Source: Elusimicrobiota bacterium
GTDB taxonomy: Bacteria > Elusimicrobiota > Elusimicrobia > UBA1565 > JACRDR01
Assembly: GCA_016194745.1 (NCBI GenBank)
Contig: JACQBA010000019.1
Coordinates: 62,001 to 126,000, forward strand
Reading direction: 5' to 3'
Length of the DNA: 64,000 nt
Shown: positions 49,573 through 58,145 of the stretch, one piece after another
Position numbering within the stretch: position 1 is the stretch's first letter
How the letters are laid out: each line of letters begins with the position of its first letter
Program-made: the position numbers and the translations under genes
Notes under the pieces: generated by a model
Told to the model about the DNA's origin: nothing
Databases searched by the model: none
Seen by the model: the letters and a program-made list of their open reading frames with translations, nothing else

Positions 49573-49983
49573 TTACGCCTTCCGATACTTTCCGCGGACG
49601 TACGTCAGGAACTGCTTCTCCGTCAGGCCCAACTGCACGCAGCGGTGCCGCATCTCCCGCTCCAGCTCCGTGATGCGCGTCAACAGCGACTTGTTCTCGT
49701 GCTCCCGTCCGAGCCTCGCCATGACTGTCCCCCTGCCTACACGGGAATGGACGACGCCTTCGTGCTCCAGCTCCCGGTAGGCGCGCGCGACCGTGTTGTG
49801 GTTGACGTCGAGTCGGATGGCCAGCGCGCGCACCGTCGGAAGACGGGTGCCGGCCTCGAGTCGGCTTAGGTACGCCAGACGCCTGATGCCGTCCATGAGC
49901 TGAACGTAGACCGGCCGCTTCTCGCGGAGGTCGACCGTTAAGGTCTTCAGTCCGTCATGGACGGTACCAGGCTTCCGGCGCAT
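49573..49983 (-). CDS. YtrA-subfamily GntR transcriptional regulator
   Basis: A 136-residue regulator: a GntR winged helix with PVYVQLMDGIRRL, LPTVRALAIRLDVNHNTVARAYRELEHEG and a short C-terminal dimerisation region (about 95-136) with no large effector domain, as in YtrA. It is a paralogue of 51089-51499. YtrA regulators usually control an adjacent ABC transporter, but only the 56-residue ORF lies downstream here. A leaderless-type promoter lies directly upstream. Confidence 0.88.
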   Translation of the reverse strand: MRRKPGTVHDGLKTLTVDLREKRPVYVQLMDGIRRLAYLSRLEAGTRLPTVRALAIRLDVNHNTVARAYRELEHEGVVHSRVGRGTVMARLGREHENKSLLTRITELEREMRHRCVQLGLTEKQFLTYVRGKYRKA

Positions 49984-49990
49984 TTGTATA

Positions 49991-50020
49991 AATGTAATAG
50001 GACAAACATACTTTTGTCAA
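49991..50020 (-). promoter_or_regulatory. Promoter of the 49573 GntR gene
   Basis: Minus strand: TTGACA (50015-50020), an 18-bp spacer, TACATT (49991-49996), then 7 bases to ATG 49983. Same layout as the paralogue at 51499. Confidence 0.55.
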
Positions 50021-50056
50021 GGCCCAGACACAAGCTATTTTTTTCCGCGGAAATGA

Positions 50057-50087
50057 ATCGAGCCCCGGAACGAGTCCGGGGCTCGAT
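50057..50087 (-). terminator. Terminator of the 50136-51499 operon
   Basis: ATCGAGCCCCGGA (50057-50069) pairs perfectly with TCCGGGGCTCGAT (50075-50087), a 13-bp stem with a 5-base loop. On the minus strand it is followed by TCATTTCC. It lies 49 bases after the stop at 50136. Confidence 0.7.
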
Positions 50088-50135
50088 CGAGCCGGGAAGG
50101 GGGAGAGTCGGGTCTAGGCGCTCATCGGCGGACGA

Positions 50136-51092
50136 CTACGTCTTGCGCGCGACGAACCACGCGCAGTCCTCCTCGCGATACTCCTCCGGGATGACGCCCT
50201 CCGTCGCGTACACGTACAGCGCCATCCGGAAGACGTTCGACGCGACGCCGGAGACGATCGAGATGAGGACGAGCGCCGTCGGCATCCACAGGAGCCCGAG
50301 CATCATCGCCAGCATCGACCATCCGCCGCCGTTTCCGACGAGCGCGTTGATGCCGACGATGAATAATGCGATCGCCGGCACCGCTCCGAGCGCGACGAAG
50401 AGAATCGCGTTGAGCGCGCCGAGGCCGACGCCCGCCGCGAGCGTCTGTCCCCACGTGCGCCGGAAAAGCTCGGCGGATCGGCGGATGGCCGGGATGGGCG
50501 CGCCGCCCTCGACGGCGAGCACGGGGATCGCCAGGAACGTCGCGAGAGTCCACCCGAGATTGATCGCGCCGAGGAGCCGCCGCGTCAGCCAGTTCTCCGA
50601 GACGTTGCGGGCCAGTTCGATGACCATCATGACGGTGGCGGAGAACACCGCCCATTTCGTGATCTCCGCGCGCCGCTCCCATGCCGCGTACAATCCCTGG
50701 GAGAAGCTCGCAGGCTGTCCGTTCAGAAGCCGCCGGACGCTCAGGAGGAACGCTATATTGAAGAACACGATCAGCCATGTTCCTGGCAGATAGACGGCCG
50801 CCGCTCCGACGGCGACCACGGACCAATTCGGATGGACGTAGCTGAAACGGTTGCCCTCGGGATGCTTGTCCAGCGCCGCATAGTCCACCGTCGCGTACGG
50901 GAGGAGGATCTGCCGGGATTCGCCTTCCACCCTGTTGGTCATGTTGTGGCGAACCACCGGCAGGAGCGCCCCGCCCATCAGCAGCGCCACCCCAAGCGCC
51001 GTCGCTCCCAAATACGCGAATAGGAACGGATGGCGCAGCAGTAGCCGCGCGCTCAAGCGCGCGATCTTCCAGGACTCGGCCATGCTCTTCAT
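50136..51092 (-). CDS. Polytopic membrane protein coupled to a GntR regulator
   Basis: A 318-residue protein with about six membrane helices and a glycerophosphoryl-diester-phosphodiesterase membrane-domain or DUF6159-like appearance. An exported loop lies between helices 1 and 2 (about 50-90). Its start overlaps the GntR stop (ATGA) and has GGAGGT upstream. It is the only other gene in the operon, so it is the most likely target and partner of that regulator. Function unknown. Confidence 0.7.
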   Translation of the reverse strand: MKSMAESWKIARLSARLLLRHPFLFAYLGATALGVALLMGGALLPVVRHNMTNRVEGESRQILLPYATVDYAALDKHPEGNRFSYVHPNWSVVAVGAAAVYLPGTWLIVFFNIAFLLSVRRLLNGQPASFSQGLYAAWERRAEITKWAVFSATVMMVIELARNVSENWLTRRLLGAINLGWTLATFLAIPVLAVEGGAPIPAIRRSAELFRRTWGQTLAAGVGLGALNAILFVALGAVPAIALFIVGINALVGNGGGWSMLAMMLGLLWMPTALVLISIVSGVASNVFRMALYVYATEGVIPEEYREEDCAWFVARKT

Positions 51093-51499
51093 CGACTACC
51101 TCCGGACTTCTTCCTAATATAATCGAGGAACTGTTCCTCGCTCAGGCCCAGCTGCGCGCAGCGGCTCTGCAGCTCGCGCTCGATGTCGCGCATGCGGGAT
51201 TCCACGACCTTCTTCTCGTCCTCCGCGTCGAAGCGTGAGATGAACGTGCCGCGCCCGACGCGCGAGTAGACGATACCCTCGTGCTCGAGCTCCCGGTACG
51301 CCCGAGCCACGGTGTTGGGATTGATGTCCAACGCCGACGCCAACGCGCGCACGGTGGGGAGCTGGAACCCGGCCGATATCCTGCTCTTGTACGCCAAGCC
51401 CTTGATACCGTCCATGAGCTGAAGGTAGACCGGGCGCTCGGACCGGTGATCGATCCGCAGCTCCCGCGCGACCGCTTCTACGCCTTGCGCTTCCGCCAT
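51089..51499 (-). CDS. YtrA-subfamily GntR transcriptional regulator
   Basis: A 136-residue GntR regulator of the YtrA type: PVYLQLMDGIKGLAYKS, LPTVRALASALDINPNTVARAYRELEHEG and a short C-terminal helical tail (EDEKKVVESRMRDIERELQS). It is about half identical to the regulator at 49573-49983. It probably represses its own operon, since a palindrome TGTACTAGTACA lies between the -35 and -10 boxes of its promoter. Confidence 0.9.
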   Translation of the reverse strand: MAEAQGVEAVARELRIDHRSERPVYLQLMDGIKGLAYKSRISAGFQLPTVRALASALDINPNTVARAYRELEHEGIVYSRVGRGTFISRFDAEDEKKVVESRMRDIERELQSRCAQLGLSEEQFLDYIRKKSGGSR

Positions 51500-51505
51500 G
51501 ATTCA

Positions 51506-51535
51506 ATTGTACTAGTACATTAGTACATTTGTCAA
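51506..51535 (-). promoter_or_regulatory. Leaderless promoter with embedded operator palindrome
   Basis: Minus strand: consensus TTGACA (51530-51535), an 18-bp spacer, TACAAT (51506-51511) and 6 bases to ATG 51499. TGTACTAGTACA (51508-51519), a perfect 12-bp palindrome, overlaps the -10, and the 8-mer TAGTACAT is repeated in tandem (51513-51528). A bound dimer would block RNA polymerase, which fits autorepression by the GntR protein. Confidence 0.65.
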
Positions 51536-51583
51536 GGGCCCCGGCGCCCGATTTTTGGGCGCCAACCCGGTAGTCCCGGTATG

Positions 51584-51612
51584 TTGAGAGTGCCCGAACA
51601 AATTCATATACT
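51584..51612 (+). promoter_or_regulatory. Promoter of the lipA-pdh-lipB operon
   Basis: TTGAGA (51584-51589), a 17-bp spacer, TATACT (51607-51612), then 9 bases to ATG 51622. Confidence 0.6.
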
Positions 51613-51621
51613 CTGGGCTCA

Positions 51622-52527
51622 ATGCCGAGAGCCGAATTGTCCCCGCTCCCGTCGTGGCTGAAGACCCGTCTGCCGACGGGCGAGAACTACGAGCGCATCA
51701 AGGCGCTCTCCGCCAAACACAACCTGCGCACCGTCTGCGAGGAAGCGCGCTGCCCCAATGTCGCGGAATGTTGGGGCGGGGGGACCGCGACCTTCATGGT
51801 GATGGGGGACTCCTGCACCCGCGGCTGCCGCTTCTGCTCGGTCGCGACCGCGAGCCGCCCCGGCGCTCCGGACCCCGACGAGCCGCGCAAGCTCGCGGAG
51901 ACGATCGCGGACTTGCGGCTCGAGTACGTCGTGGTGACGACCGTCTGCCGAGACGACCTTGCCGACCAGGGCGCGGCGCACGTCGCGGAGTGCATCCGGA
52001 CGGTCAAGGCGCGCAATCCGGGGCTCCTCCTCGAGGTGCTCATCCAGGATTTCCGCGGCGATGAGTCGCTGCTGCGCGTCGTGACGGAGGCGGGCGCCGA
52101 GGTCGTGGCGCACAATCTCGAGACGGTCGAGCGCCTGACCGCGCGCGTGCGCGACAGACGCGCCGGCTACCGCCAATCGCTGGACGTCCTGCGACGGATC
52201 AAGCGCCTGCGCCCGCAGGCGAAATCGAAGACGTCCTTGATGCTCGGCCTCGGCGAGACCCAGGACGAGCTCCTGCGCTCCTTCGAGGACCTGCGCGCGG
52301 CGGACGTCGACATCCTCACGCTCGGCCAGTACCTGCGGCCCACGCGCGAGGCGCGGCACCTCCCGGTCGCCAAGTTCGTCGCGCCCGAGGCCTTCGACGA
52401 GTACGGCCGCCTCGCGCGAAGCATGGGTTTCCTATACGTGGCGTCGGGGCCGTTCGTGCGCTCGTCGTACCGCGCGGGGGAGCTGTTCATCAAAGGCATG
52501 CTCCAGGGGGCCGTCCATGCCGCTTAG
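51622..52527 (+). CDS. lipA: Lipoyl synthase
   Basis: A 301-residue radical-SAM enzyme that inserts two sulfurs into protein-bound octanoyl groups. The auxiliary-cluster motif CEEARCPN(V)AEC and the radical-SAM motif CTRGCRFC are both complete, and the C-terminal RSSY motif with the extra cluster ligand Ser is present. It is first in the operon with the PDH complex it lipoylates. The next gene starts inside its 3' end. Confidence 0.95.
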   Translation: MPRAELSPLPSWLKTRLPTGENYERIKALSAKHNLRTVCEEARCPNVAECWGGGTATFMVMGDSCTRGCRFCSVATASRPGAPDPDEPRKLAETIADLRLEYVVVTTVCRDDLADQGAAHVAECIRTVKARNPGLLLEVLIQDFRGDESLLRVVTEAGAEVVAHNLETVERLTARVRDRRAGYRQSLDVLRRIKRLRPQAKSKTSLMLGLGETQDELLRSFEDLRAADVDILTLGQYLRPTREARHLPVAKFVAPEAFDEYGRLARSMGFLYVASGPFVRSSYRAGELFIKGMLQGAVHAA

Positions 52528-53644
52528 GACGATCGAAGAGACGAAGATCCAGCGGCTCGAGATCCTGTCGCCGGACGGGACCGTCGATCCCGAACTGGAG
52601 CCGAAGATACCGGAGGACGTGCTTCTCGACATGTACCGCAAGATGGTCGAGATCCGCCTCTTCGACGAGAAGGCCTTCAAGCTCCAGCGTCAAGGGCGCC
52701 TCGGCACGTACCCGCAGATCCTCGGCCAGGAGGCCACGCAGATCGTCCCCGCGCTCTGCCTCAAGCCCAAGGACTGGATGGTGCCGACCTACCGCGGCCA
52801 AGGCGCCTATTACGCGCGCGGCATGCGGCTCCTCTACTCCCTGCTCTACTGGGGCGGCGATGACCGCGGCGTGAAGTACCCCGACCAGAACAACGACATG
52901 ATCTTCTCGATCCCGGTCGGCACGCATCTCACGCAGGTCGCGGGCCTCGCGTGGGGCGCCAAGCTCCGCAAGGAGCCGTGGGTCGCGCTGACGTGGCTCG
53001 GGGACGGGACCTCCTCGAAAGGGGACTTTCACGAGGCGCTAACCTTCGCGGGGCAGTTCCGCATCCCGGCGATCTACTTGATCGAGAACAACCACTGGGC
53101 CATCTCGATCCCGCGCGAGAAGCAGTCGGCCGCGACCACGCTCGCGCAGAAGGCGTGGGGCTACGGCGCGTTCGGCCTGCAGGTCGACGGCAACGACGCC
53201 CTCGCGGTCTACAGGGCGGTGAGCGAGGCGGTCGAGCGCGGCCGCCGCGGCGAGGGCCCGACGGTGCTCGAGTGCGAAACGTACCGACTCGGCCACCATA
53301 CGACGGCCGACGACGCCACTCGGTATCGCTCCGAGGGGGAGGTCGAGGCGTGGCGCAAGAAGGACCCGGTCCTGCGCCTGCGCAAATATCTCGAAAACAA
53401 GAAAATTTGGGACAACGAGCGCGAGAAGACGCTCCTTCAACGCGCCGAGGCGATGATCGACTCGGAGGTCGCCGCCTACGAGCAGTTCCCGCCGCCCAAC
53501 CCGCTCGACATGTTCGCCAACAACTTCGCCGTGGCCCCGTGGCCGCTCATCGAGCAGCGCCTGGAGCTCGAGGAGTCTCTCAAGCACAAGAAGGGAGAGC
53601 TCGGGATGCTCGAGCTGCCGCCCGTCGAAGGGAGGTTCCCGTAA
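52517..53644 (+). CDS. pdhA: Pyruvate dehydrogenase E1 component, alpha subunit
   Basis: A 375-residue E1 alpha. The ThDP motif is GDGTSSKGDFHEAL(TFAGQFRIPAIYLIEN)N, and the N-terminal QGRLGTYPQILGQEA matches Gram-positive-type PdhA. The phosphorylation-loop region YRLGHHTTADD is present. Pyruvate is the likely substrate because of the lipA, E2, E3 and lipB neighbours; a branched-chain keto acid cannot be fully excluded. ATG 52517 lies 11 bases inside lipA. Confidence 0.9.
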   Translation: MPLRTIEETKIQRLEILSPDGTVDPELEPKIPEDVLLDMYRKMVEIRLFDEKAFKLQRQGRLGTYPQILGQEATQIVPALCLKPKDWMVPTYRGQGAYYARGMRLLYSLLYWGGDDRGVKYPDQNNDMIFSIPVGTHLTQVAGLAWGAKLRKEPWVALTWLGDGTSSKGDFHEALTFAGQFRIPAIYLIENNHWAISIPREKQSAATTLAQKAWGYGAFGLQVDGNDALAVYRAVSEAVERGRRGEGPTVLECETYRLGHHTTADDATRYRSEGEVEAWRKKDPVLRLRKYLENKKIWDNEREKTLLQRAEAMIDSEVAAYEQFPPPNPLDMFANNFAVAPWPLIEQRLELEESLKHKKGELGMLELPPVEGRFP

Positions 53645-54621
53645 TGCCCGAGATGAACCTCGTCCAAGCGATCAACCAGGGCCTGCGCCAGGCGATGGAG
53701 GCGGACGACCGCGTCCTCATCCTGGGCGAGGACGTGGGACTCAACGGCGGCGTCTTTCGCGTGACCGACGGCCTCTTCAAGCAGTTCGGCGAGAACCGCG
53801 TCATCGACACGCCTCTCGCCGAGCTCGGCATCGTCGGCTCGTCGGTGGGCTTGGCGATCAGCGGGATGCGGCCCGTGTGCGAGATCCAGTTCGACGGTTT
53901 CCTGCCGTCGGTGCTGGACCAGGTGGTCTGCCACATCGGACGCATCCGCAACCGCAGCCGCGGCCGCAACACGGTGCCGCTCGTCCTGCGCTCGCCGCAC
54001 GGAGGTCTCATCCACGCGCCGGAGCACCACTCCGAGTCGCCCGAGGCGTACTTCACCCACACGCCCGGCATCAAGGTCGTCATCCCGTCGACGCCCGAGG
54101 ACGCCAAGGGGCTGATCGTCGCCGCGATCCAAGACCCGGACCCCGTGATCTACTTCGAGCCGAAGGCGCTCTACCGCGCGGCGAGGGGCGAGGTGCCCGA
54201 GAAACTCTACGCTACGCCGATCGGCAAGGCGCGGCTCGCGCGCGAGGGAAGCGACGTGAGCCTGATCTCGTGGGGCGCCATGGTGCACACGTGCCTCAAG
54301 GCGGCGGACACGCTCAACGACGAAGGCATCTCCGCCGAGGTCCTCGACCTGCGCAGCCTCGCGCCGCTCGACCTGGACGCCGTCTTGGCGACGGTCGAGA
54401 AGACCGGGCGCGTCATCATCGCCCACGAGGCGCCGAACACGAACTCCTTCGCCGCCGAGGTGAGCGCCCTGATCTCGGAGCGCGCGCTGCTCAAACTCCA
54501 GGCGCCGGTGCGGCGCGTGGGGAGCTGGGACATCCGCATGCCGCTGTTTCGCCTCGAGAAGCACTATATCCCGGACGCCGACCGCGTCATCCGCGCGGCC
54601 AAGCAGCTGCTCTCGTTTTGA
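53644..54621 (+). CDS. pdhB: Pyruvate dehydrogenase E1 component, beta subunit
   Basis: A 325-residue E1 beta. It begins MNLVQAINQGLRQAMEADDR with LGEDVGLNGGVFRVTDGL, has DTPLAELGIVGSSVGLA and the conserved HHSESPEAYFTHTPGIKVV. It forms a heterotetramer with PdhA. The start shares one base with the pdhA stop (TAATG). Confidence 0.93.
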   Translation: MPEMNLVQAINQGLRQAMEADDRVLILGEDVGLNGGVFRVTDGLFKQFGENRVIDTPLAELGIVGSSVGLAISGMRPVCEIQFDGFLPSVLDQVVCHIGRIRNRSRGRNTVPLVLRSPHGGLIHAPEHHSESPEAYFTHTPGIKVVIPSTPEDAKGLIVAAIQDPDPVIYFEPKALYRAARGEVPEKLYATPIGKARLAREGSDVSLISWGAMVHTCLKAADTLNDEGISAEVLDLRSLAPLDLDAVLATVEKTGRVIIAHEAPNTNSFAAEVSALISERALLKLQAPVRRVGSWDIRMPLFRLEKHYIPDADRVIRAAKQLLSF

Positions 54622-54656
54622 TGCATACAACCCGTACTGAGAGGATTTTCCAATGA
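54621..54656 (+). other. 11-codon bridging ORF between pdhB and the E2 gene
   Basis: ATG 54621 overlaps the pdhB stop (TGATG), encodes MHTTRTERIFQ and ends with a TGA (54654-54656) that overlaps the E2 start (ATGA at 54653). It exactly spans the 31-base gap. A GAGAGGA Shine-Dalgarno-like stretch for E2 is inside it. Confidence 0.4.
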
Positions 54657-56086
54657 TCTACGAATTCCCGCTTCCCGACATCGGCGAGGGCCTGGTTGAA
54701 GGAGAGATCGTAAAGTGGCACGTGAAGGAAGGCGATTCCGTCCGCGAGAACCAGCCGCTCGTGACGGTGCTCACCGACAAGGCTGAGGTGGAGATCCCGA
54801 GTCCCAAGACCGGCAAGGTCACGAGGCTCATGGGCAAGCCGGGCGAAAAGGTGAAGGTCCACGCTCCGCTCGTGACCTTCGAGCTCGGCAACGGCGGGGG
54901 CGCTCCGGCGCCGGCCGCGTCCTCGGAGGCGCCAAAAGCGACGCCCGGCGCCGGAATCTCACCGACCGGCGGCGCGATGGACAAAACGATGAAGCTCGAC
55001 GCCGCCACGCTGAAGGCGATGGGCCTGGGCAGCCCCGCGCCGTCGCACGCGCCCGCGCCGTCGCATGCGCCGGTCCCGGCGCCCGGCCCGTCGCAGAGCG
55101 ATACCCAGCCTATCCCCGCGGGAGGCGCGGTAAGCGCGCTGCCCGCGGTCCGGAAGCTCGCGCTCGATCTGAAGGTGGACATCAACGCAGTCCGGCCCAC
55201 CGGCACCGGCGGGCGCATCACTGAAGAGGACGTCCGCAAGGCCGCAGGCGCGGTCAAGACCATGCAGACGACCGGCGCCTCTGCGGCCGCGCAGGCCCCG
55301 TCGGAGGCGCCCAAGCCTCAAGCCGCTCCCGCGGCCGCGCAGGCAGCGGCTTCGCAGCCCGCGCCCGCTCCGATCGTCTCGCAGGCGCCGCTCGGCTCGG
55401 AGGACCGCGTGCCTTTCGTGGGCATCCGGCGGCGGACCGCGGAAAAGATGGCGCAATCCGCGCGCACGGCCGCCTCGGTCACGCACATGGACGAATGCGA
55501 CTTCACGGCGCTCGTCTCGCTGCGCGCCGAGCTCAAGCCGGAGGGGGAGAAGAAAGGCGTCAAGCTCACCTACCTCCCGTTCATCATGAAGGCGCTGGTC
55601 AAGACCTTCAAGGACTTCCCGAACCTCAACGCCTCGCTCGACGAGGCCGGCGGCGCGATCGTCCGCAAGAAGTACTACAACATAGGAATCGCGACGAACG
55701 CGGAGCAGGGCCTCGTCGTCCCCGTAGTCAAGGACGTCGACAAGAAGGACGTGTGGGCGCTTGCCGGCGACGTGACGCGACTCGCCGACAAGGTCCGCTC
55801 GAACAAGGTCGACGTCGCGGACCTGCAGGGCGGCACGTTCACCATCACCAATATCGGACCCATCGGCGGGCTCTTCGCCACGCCCATCATCAACGTGCCC
55901 GAGGCCGCGATCCTCGGCATCATGAAGATCCAAAAGCGCCCCGTCGTCCGGGACGGAGGCATCCACGTGCGGGACATGGCCAACCTCGTCCTGACCTTCG
56001 ACCACCGCATCCTCGACGGCGCGGAAGCCGCCCACTTCATGAACGCGCTGATCAAGCACCTCGAGAACCCGAGGACGCTCCTCTAA
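54653..56086 (+). CDS. pdhC: Dihydrolipoamide acetyltransferase (E2) of the PDH complex
   Basis: A 477-residue E2. One lipoyl domain (1-78) with lipoylation site K43 (TDKAEVEI), an Ala/Pro linker with PSHAPAPSHAPVPAP repeats, a peripheral-subunit binding domain (about 160-200, ALPAVRKLALDLKVDINAVR) and the catalytic domain (about 245-477) with the active-site motif DHRILDGAEA. It forms the core of the complex. It is linked to pdhB through a bridging micro-ORF. Confidence 0.94.
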   Translation: MIYEFPLPDIGEGLVEGEIVKWHVKEGDSVRENQPLVTVLTDKAEVEIPSPKTGKVTRLMGKPGEKVKVHAPLVTFELGNGGGAPAPAASSEAPKATPGAGISPTGGAMDKTMKLDAATLKAMGLGSPAPSHAPAPSHAPVPAPGPSQSDTQPIPAGGAVSALPAVRKLALDLKVDINAVRPTGTGGRITEEDVRKAAGAVKTMQTTGASAAAQAPSEAPKPQAAPAAAQAAASQPAPAPIVSQAPLGSEDRVPFVGIRRRTAEKMAQSARTAASVTHMDECDFTALVSLRAELKPEGEKKGVKLTYLPFIMKALVKTFKDFPNLNASLDEAGGAIVRKKYYNIGIATNAEQGLVVPVVKDVDKKDVWALAGDVTRLADKVRSNKVDVADLQGGTFTITNIGPIGGLFATPIINVPEAAILGIMKIQKRPVVRDGGIHVRDMANLVLTFDHRILDGAEAAHFMNALIKHLENPRTLL

Positions 56087-56094
56087 GGATACCC

Positions 56095-57498
56095 ATGGAA
56101 ACCCAAGTACTCGTCATCGGAGCGGGACCCGGCGGCTACGTCGCCGCGATCAAGCTCGGCAAGCTCGGCAAGAGAGCCTTGCTCGTGGACCGAGACGCCC
56201 TCGGGGGCGAGTGCTTGAACTACGGCTGCATACCCTCCAAAGCGCTCATCTCGGCCTCCGGCATCGTGCACAAGGCGAAGAAGGCCGGGGAGATCGGGAT
56301 CAACCTGCAGCTCTCCGGCGTCGACATGTCCAAGATCCAGGCGTGGCGGGCGGGCATCATCACCGGCTCCCAACGCGGCATCGCGACCTTGGAGAAGGGC
56401 AACAACGTGCAGGTCCTCATGGGCGAGGCCCGGTTCACCGGCGCCAACACCGCAGAGATCACGACCGAGGCGGGCGGCGCCGACACCGTCTCCTTCGAGC
56501 ACGCCATCATCGCGACCGGATCGCGGCCGATGGAGATCCCGGGCTTCTCGATCGATGGGGTCCACGTGCTCGCCAACAAGGAAGCCCTGGAGCTGGCGCA
56601 GATCCCCGGCCGCCTGCTCGTGATCGGCGGAGGCGTGATCGGCCTCGAGATCGGCACCTACTTCGCCAAGCTCGGGACGCAGGTCACCGTCGTCGAGATG
56701 ATGGGGCAGATTCTACCGGGGGTCGAGCCCGACCTGACGCAGCCGGTCCTCCGCGCCTTGACCAAGCTCGGCGTCACCGTCCATCTCAACGCCAAGGCCG
56801 GGGGCTACGTCCAGAAGGACGGGGCGCTCGAAGTCTCCTTCTCGACGGCCGAAGGCGAGCAGAAGATCGTCGTCGACAAGATCCTCCTCAGCGTGGGCCG
56901 CACCGCGAGCTCCGGCTCGCTCAATCTCGCGGCCGCCGGCGTGAACCCCAACCCGCGCGGCTACGTGCCGGTCAACGAGAGCTACCAGACGAACGTCCCG
57001 AACATCTACGCCATCGGCGACATCGTCGGTCCACCCTTCCTGGCGCACAAGGCGTCGCGCGAGGGCATCCTCGCCGCGCTGCACATCGCAACGGGAGAGA
57101 CGCATCCGCTCGGCGCCGTGCCGTCGGTGATCTTCACCGATCCCGAGGTCGCCTCCGTCGGCATCACCGAGGCGCAGGCCCGCGACCATGGCCTCGAGAC
57201 GGTGCAGGGACGCTTCCCGTTCTCCGCCTCAGGCCGTGCGCAGACGACGCGCGAGACGGACGGGTTCGTAAAGGTGCTTGCGGAGAAGACGACCGGCAAG
57301 ATCCTCGGCGTCGGCGTCGTGGGCCCCGGCGCCTCCGACATCATCTCCGAGGCCTGCCTCGCGGTCAAGCTCGGCGCCACCCTCGAGGACGTCTCGTCGA
57401 CCATCCATCCGCATCCGACGCTGCCCGAGGCGTTCATGGAGGCGTGCGAAGCCGCCATGGGTCAAGCGATCCACATCCTCGCCCCCGTCCGCAGATGA
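56095..57498 (+). CDS. lpdA: Dihydrolipoyl dehydrogenase (E3)
   Basis: A 467-residue flavoprotein. FAD-binding GAGPGGYVAA, the redox-active disulfide C40/C45 in GGECLNYGCIPSK, NAD-binding GGGVIGLEIGTYF, and the C-terminal HPHPTLPEAF with the catalytic His-Glu pair contributed to the partner subunit. It reoxidises the lipoyl groups of E2. ATG 56095 follows an AAGGAT site 8 bases after the E2 stop. ATGA overlap couples it to lipB. Confidence 0.95.
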   Translation: METQVLVIGAGPGGYVAAIKLGKLGKRALLVDRDALGGECLNYGCIPSKALISASGIVHKAKKAGEIGINLQLSGVDMSKIQAWRAGIITGSQRGIATLEKGNNVQVLMGEARFTGANTAEITTEAGGADTVSFEHAIIATGSRPMEIPGFSIDGVHVLANKEALELAQIPGRLLVIGGGVIGLEIGTYFAKLGTQVTVVEMMGQILPGVEPDLTQPVLRALTKLGVTVHLNAKAGGYVQKDGALEVSFSTAEGEQKIVVDKILLSVGRTASSGSLNLAAAGVNPNPRGYVPVNESYQTNVPNIYAIGDIVGPPFLAHKASREGILAALHIATGETHPLGAVPSVIFTDPEVASVGITEAQARDHGLETVQGRFPFSASGRAQTTRETDGFVKVLAEKTTGKILGVGVVGPGASDIISEACLAVKLGATLEDVSSTIHPHPTLPEAFMEACEAAMGQAIHILAPVRR

Positions 57499-58145
57499 AC
57501 GCGGTCCTGGAGCGCGGCGCTCCGCCCTCATCGGGACTTAGACTGCTCGAGCTCGGCACGCTGGGCTACGACGAGGCCCTCCGCCGTCAGCACCGCTTGG
57601 TCGAGGAGCGCGCGGCCGGGGCGATCCCGGATTCGCTGCTGCTGTTGGAGCATCCCCACGTCGTCACCCGCGGGCGCGGCTTCAACGGATTCACCCAGGG
57701 CGACACGCGGCATCCGGTCCGCGACGCGGACCGCGGCGGCGACATCACCTATCACGGCCCCGGGCAGCTCGTGGGATACCCGATCATCCACCTAAAGGAA
57801 AGGGGACTCACGATCGGCGCGCACCTGCGGAGGATCGAGGAAGCCCTTATCGGCGCCCTCGCGCTCCTCGGCGTGGAGGGAGAGCGCCTCAAGGGATTCA
57901 CCGGAGTTTGGACGGGCGGCCGAAAGATCGCCTCCATCGGCATCGGCGCGCGCGCGTGGGTGTCCTATCACGGGTTCGCGCTCAACGTGACGACCGACCT
58001 CTCCCAGTTCAAGGGACTCTACCCCTGCGGCCTCGAGCCCGCGCAGATGACGTCCCTCGAGGCGCTCCTGCCGCGCCGCCCGGACGCCGCGTTGGTCCGC
58101 CGGCGCGTTGCGGAATCCTTCAATGCGGTCTATACTCATGCGTAA
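57495..58145 (+). CDS. lipB: Lipoyl(octanoyl) transferase
   Basis: A 216-residue LipB. The conserved RGGDITYHGPGQLVGYPI motif, the catalytic Lys in GRKIASIGI and the catalytic Cys in YPCGLEPAQMTSL are present. It moves octanoyl from acyl-carrier protein to the E2 lysine, where LipA then adds sulfur. It closes the PDH block and overlaps both neighbours. Confidence 0.94.
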   Translation: MNAVLERGAPPSSGLRLLELGTLGYDEALRRQHRLVEERAAGAIPDSLLLLEHPHVVTRGRGFNGFTQGDTRHPVRDADRGGDITYHGPGQLVGYPIIHLKERGLTIGAHLRRIEEALIGALALLGVEGERLKGFTGVWTGGRKIASIGIGARAWVSYHGFALNVTTDLSQFKGLYPCGLEPAQMTSLEALLPRRPDAALVRRRVAESFNAVYTHA

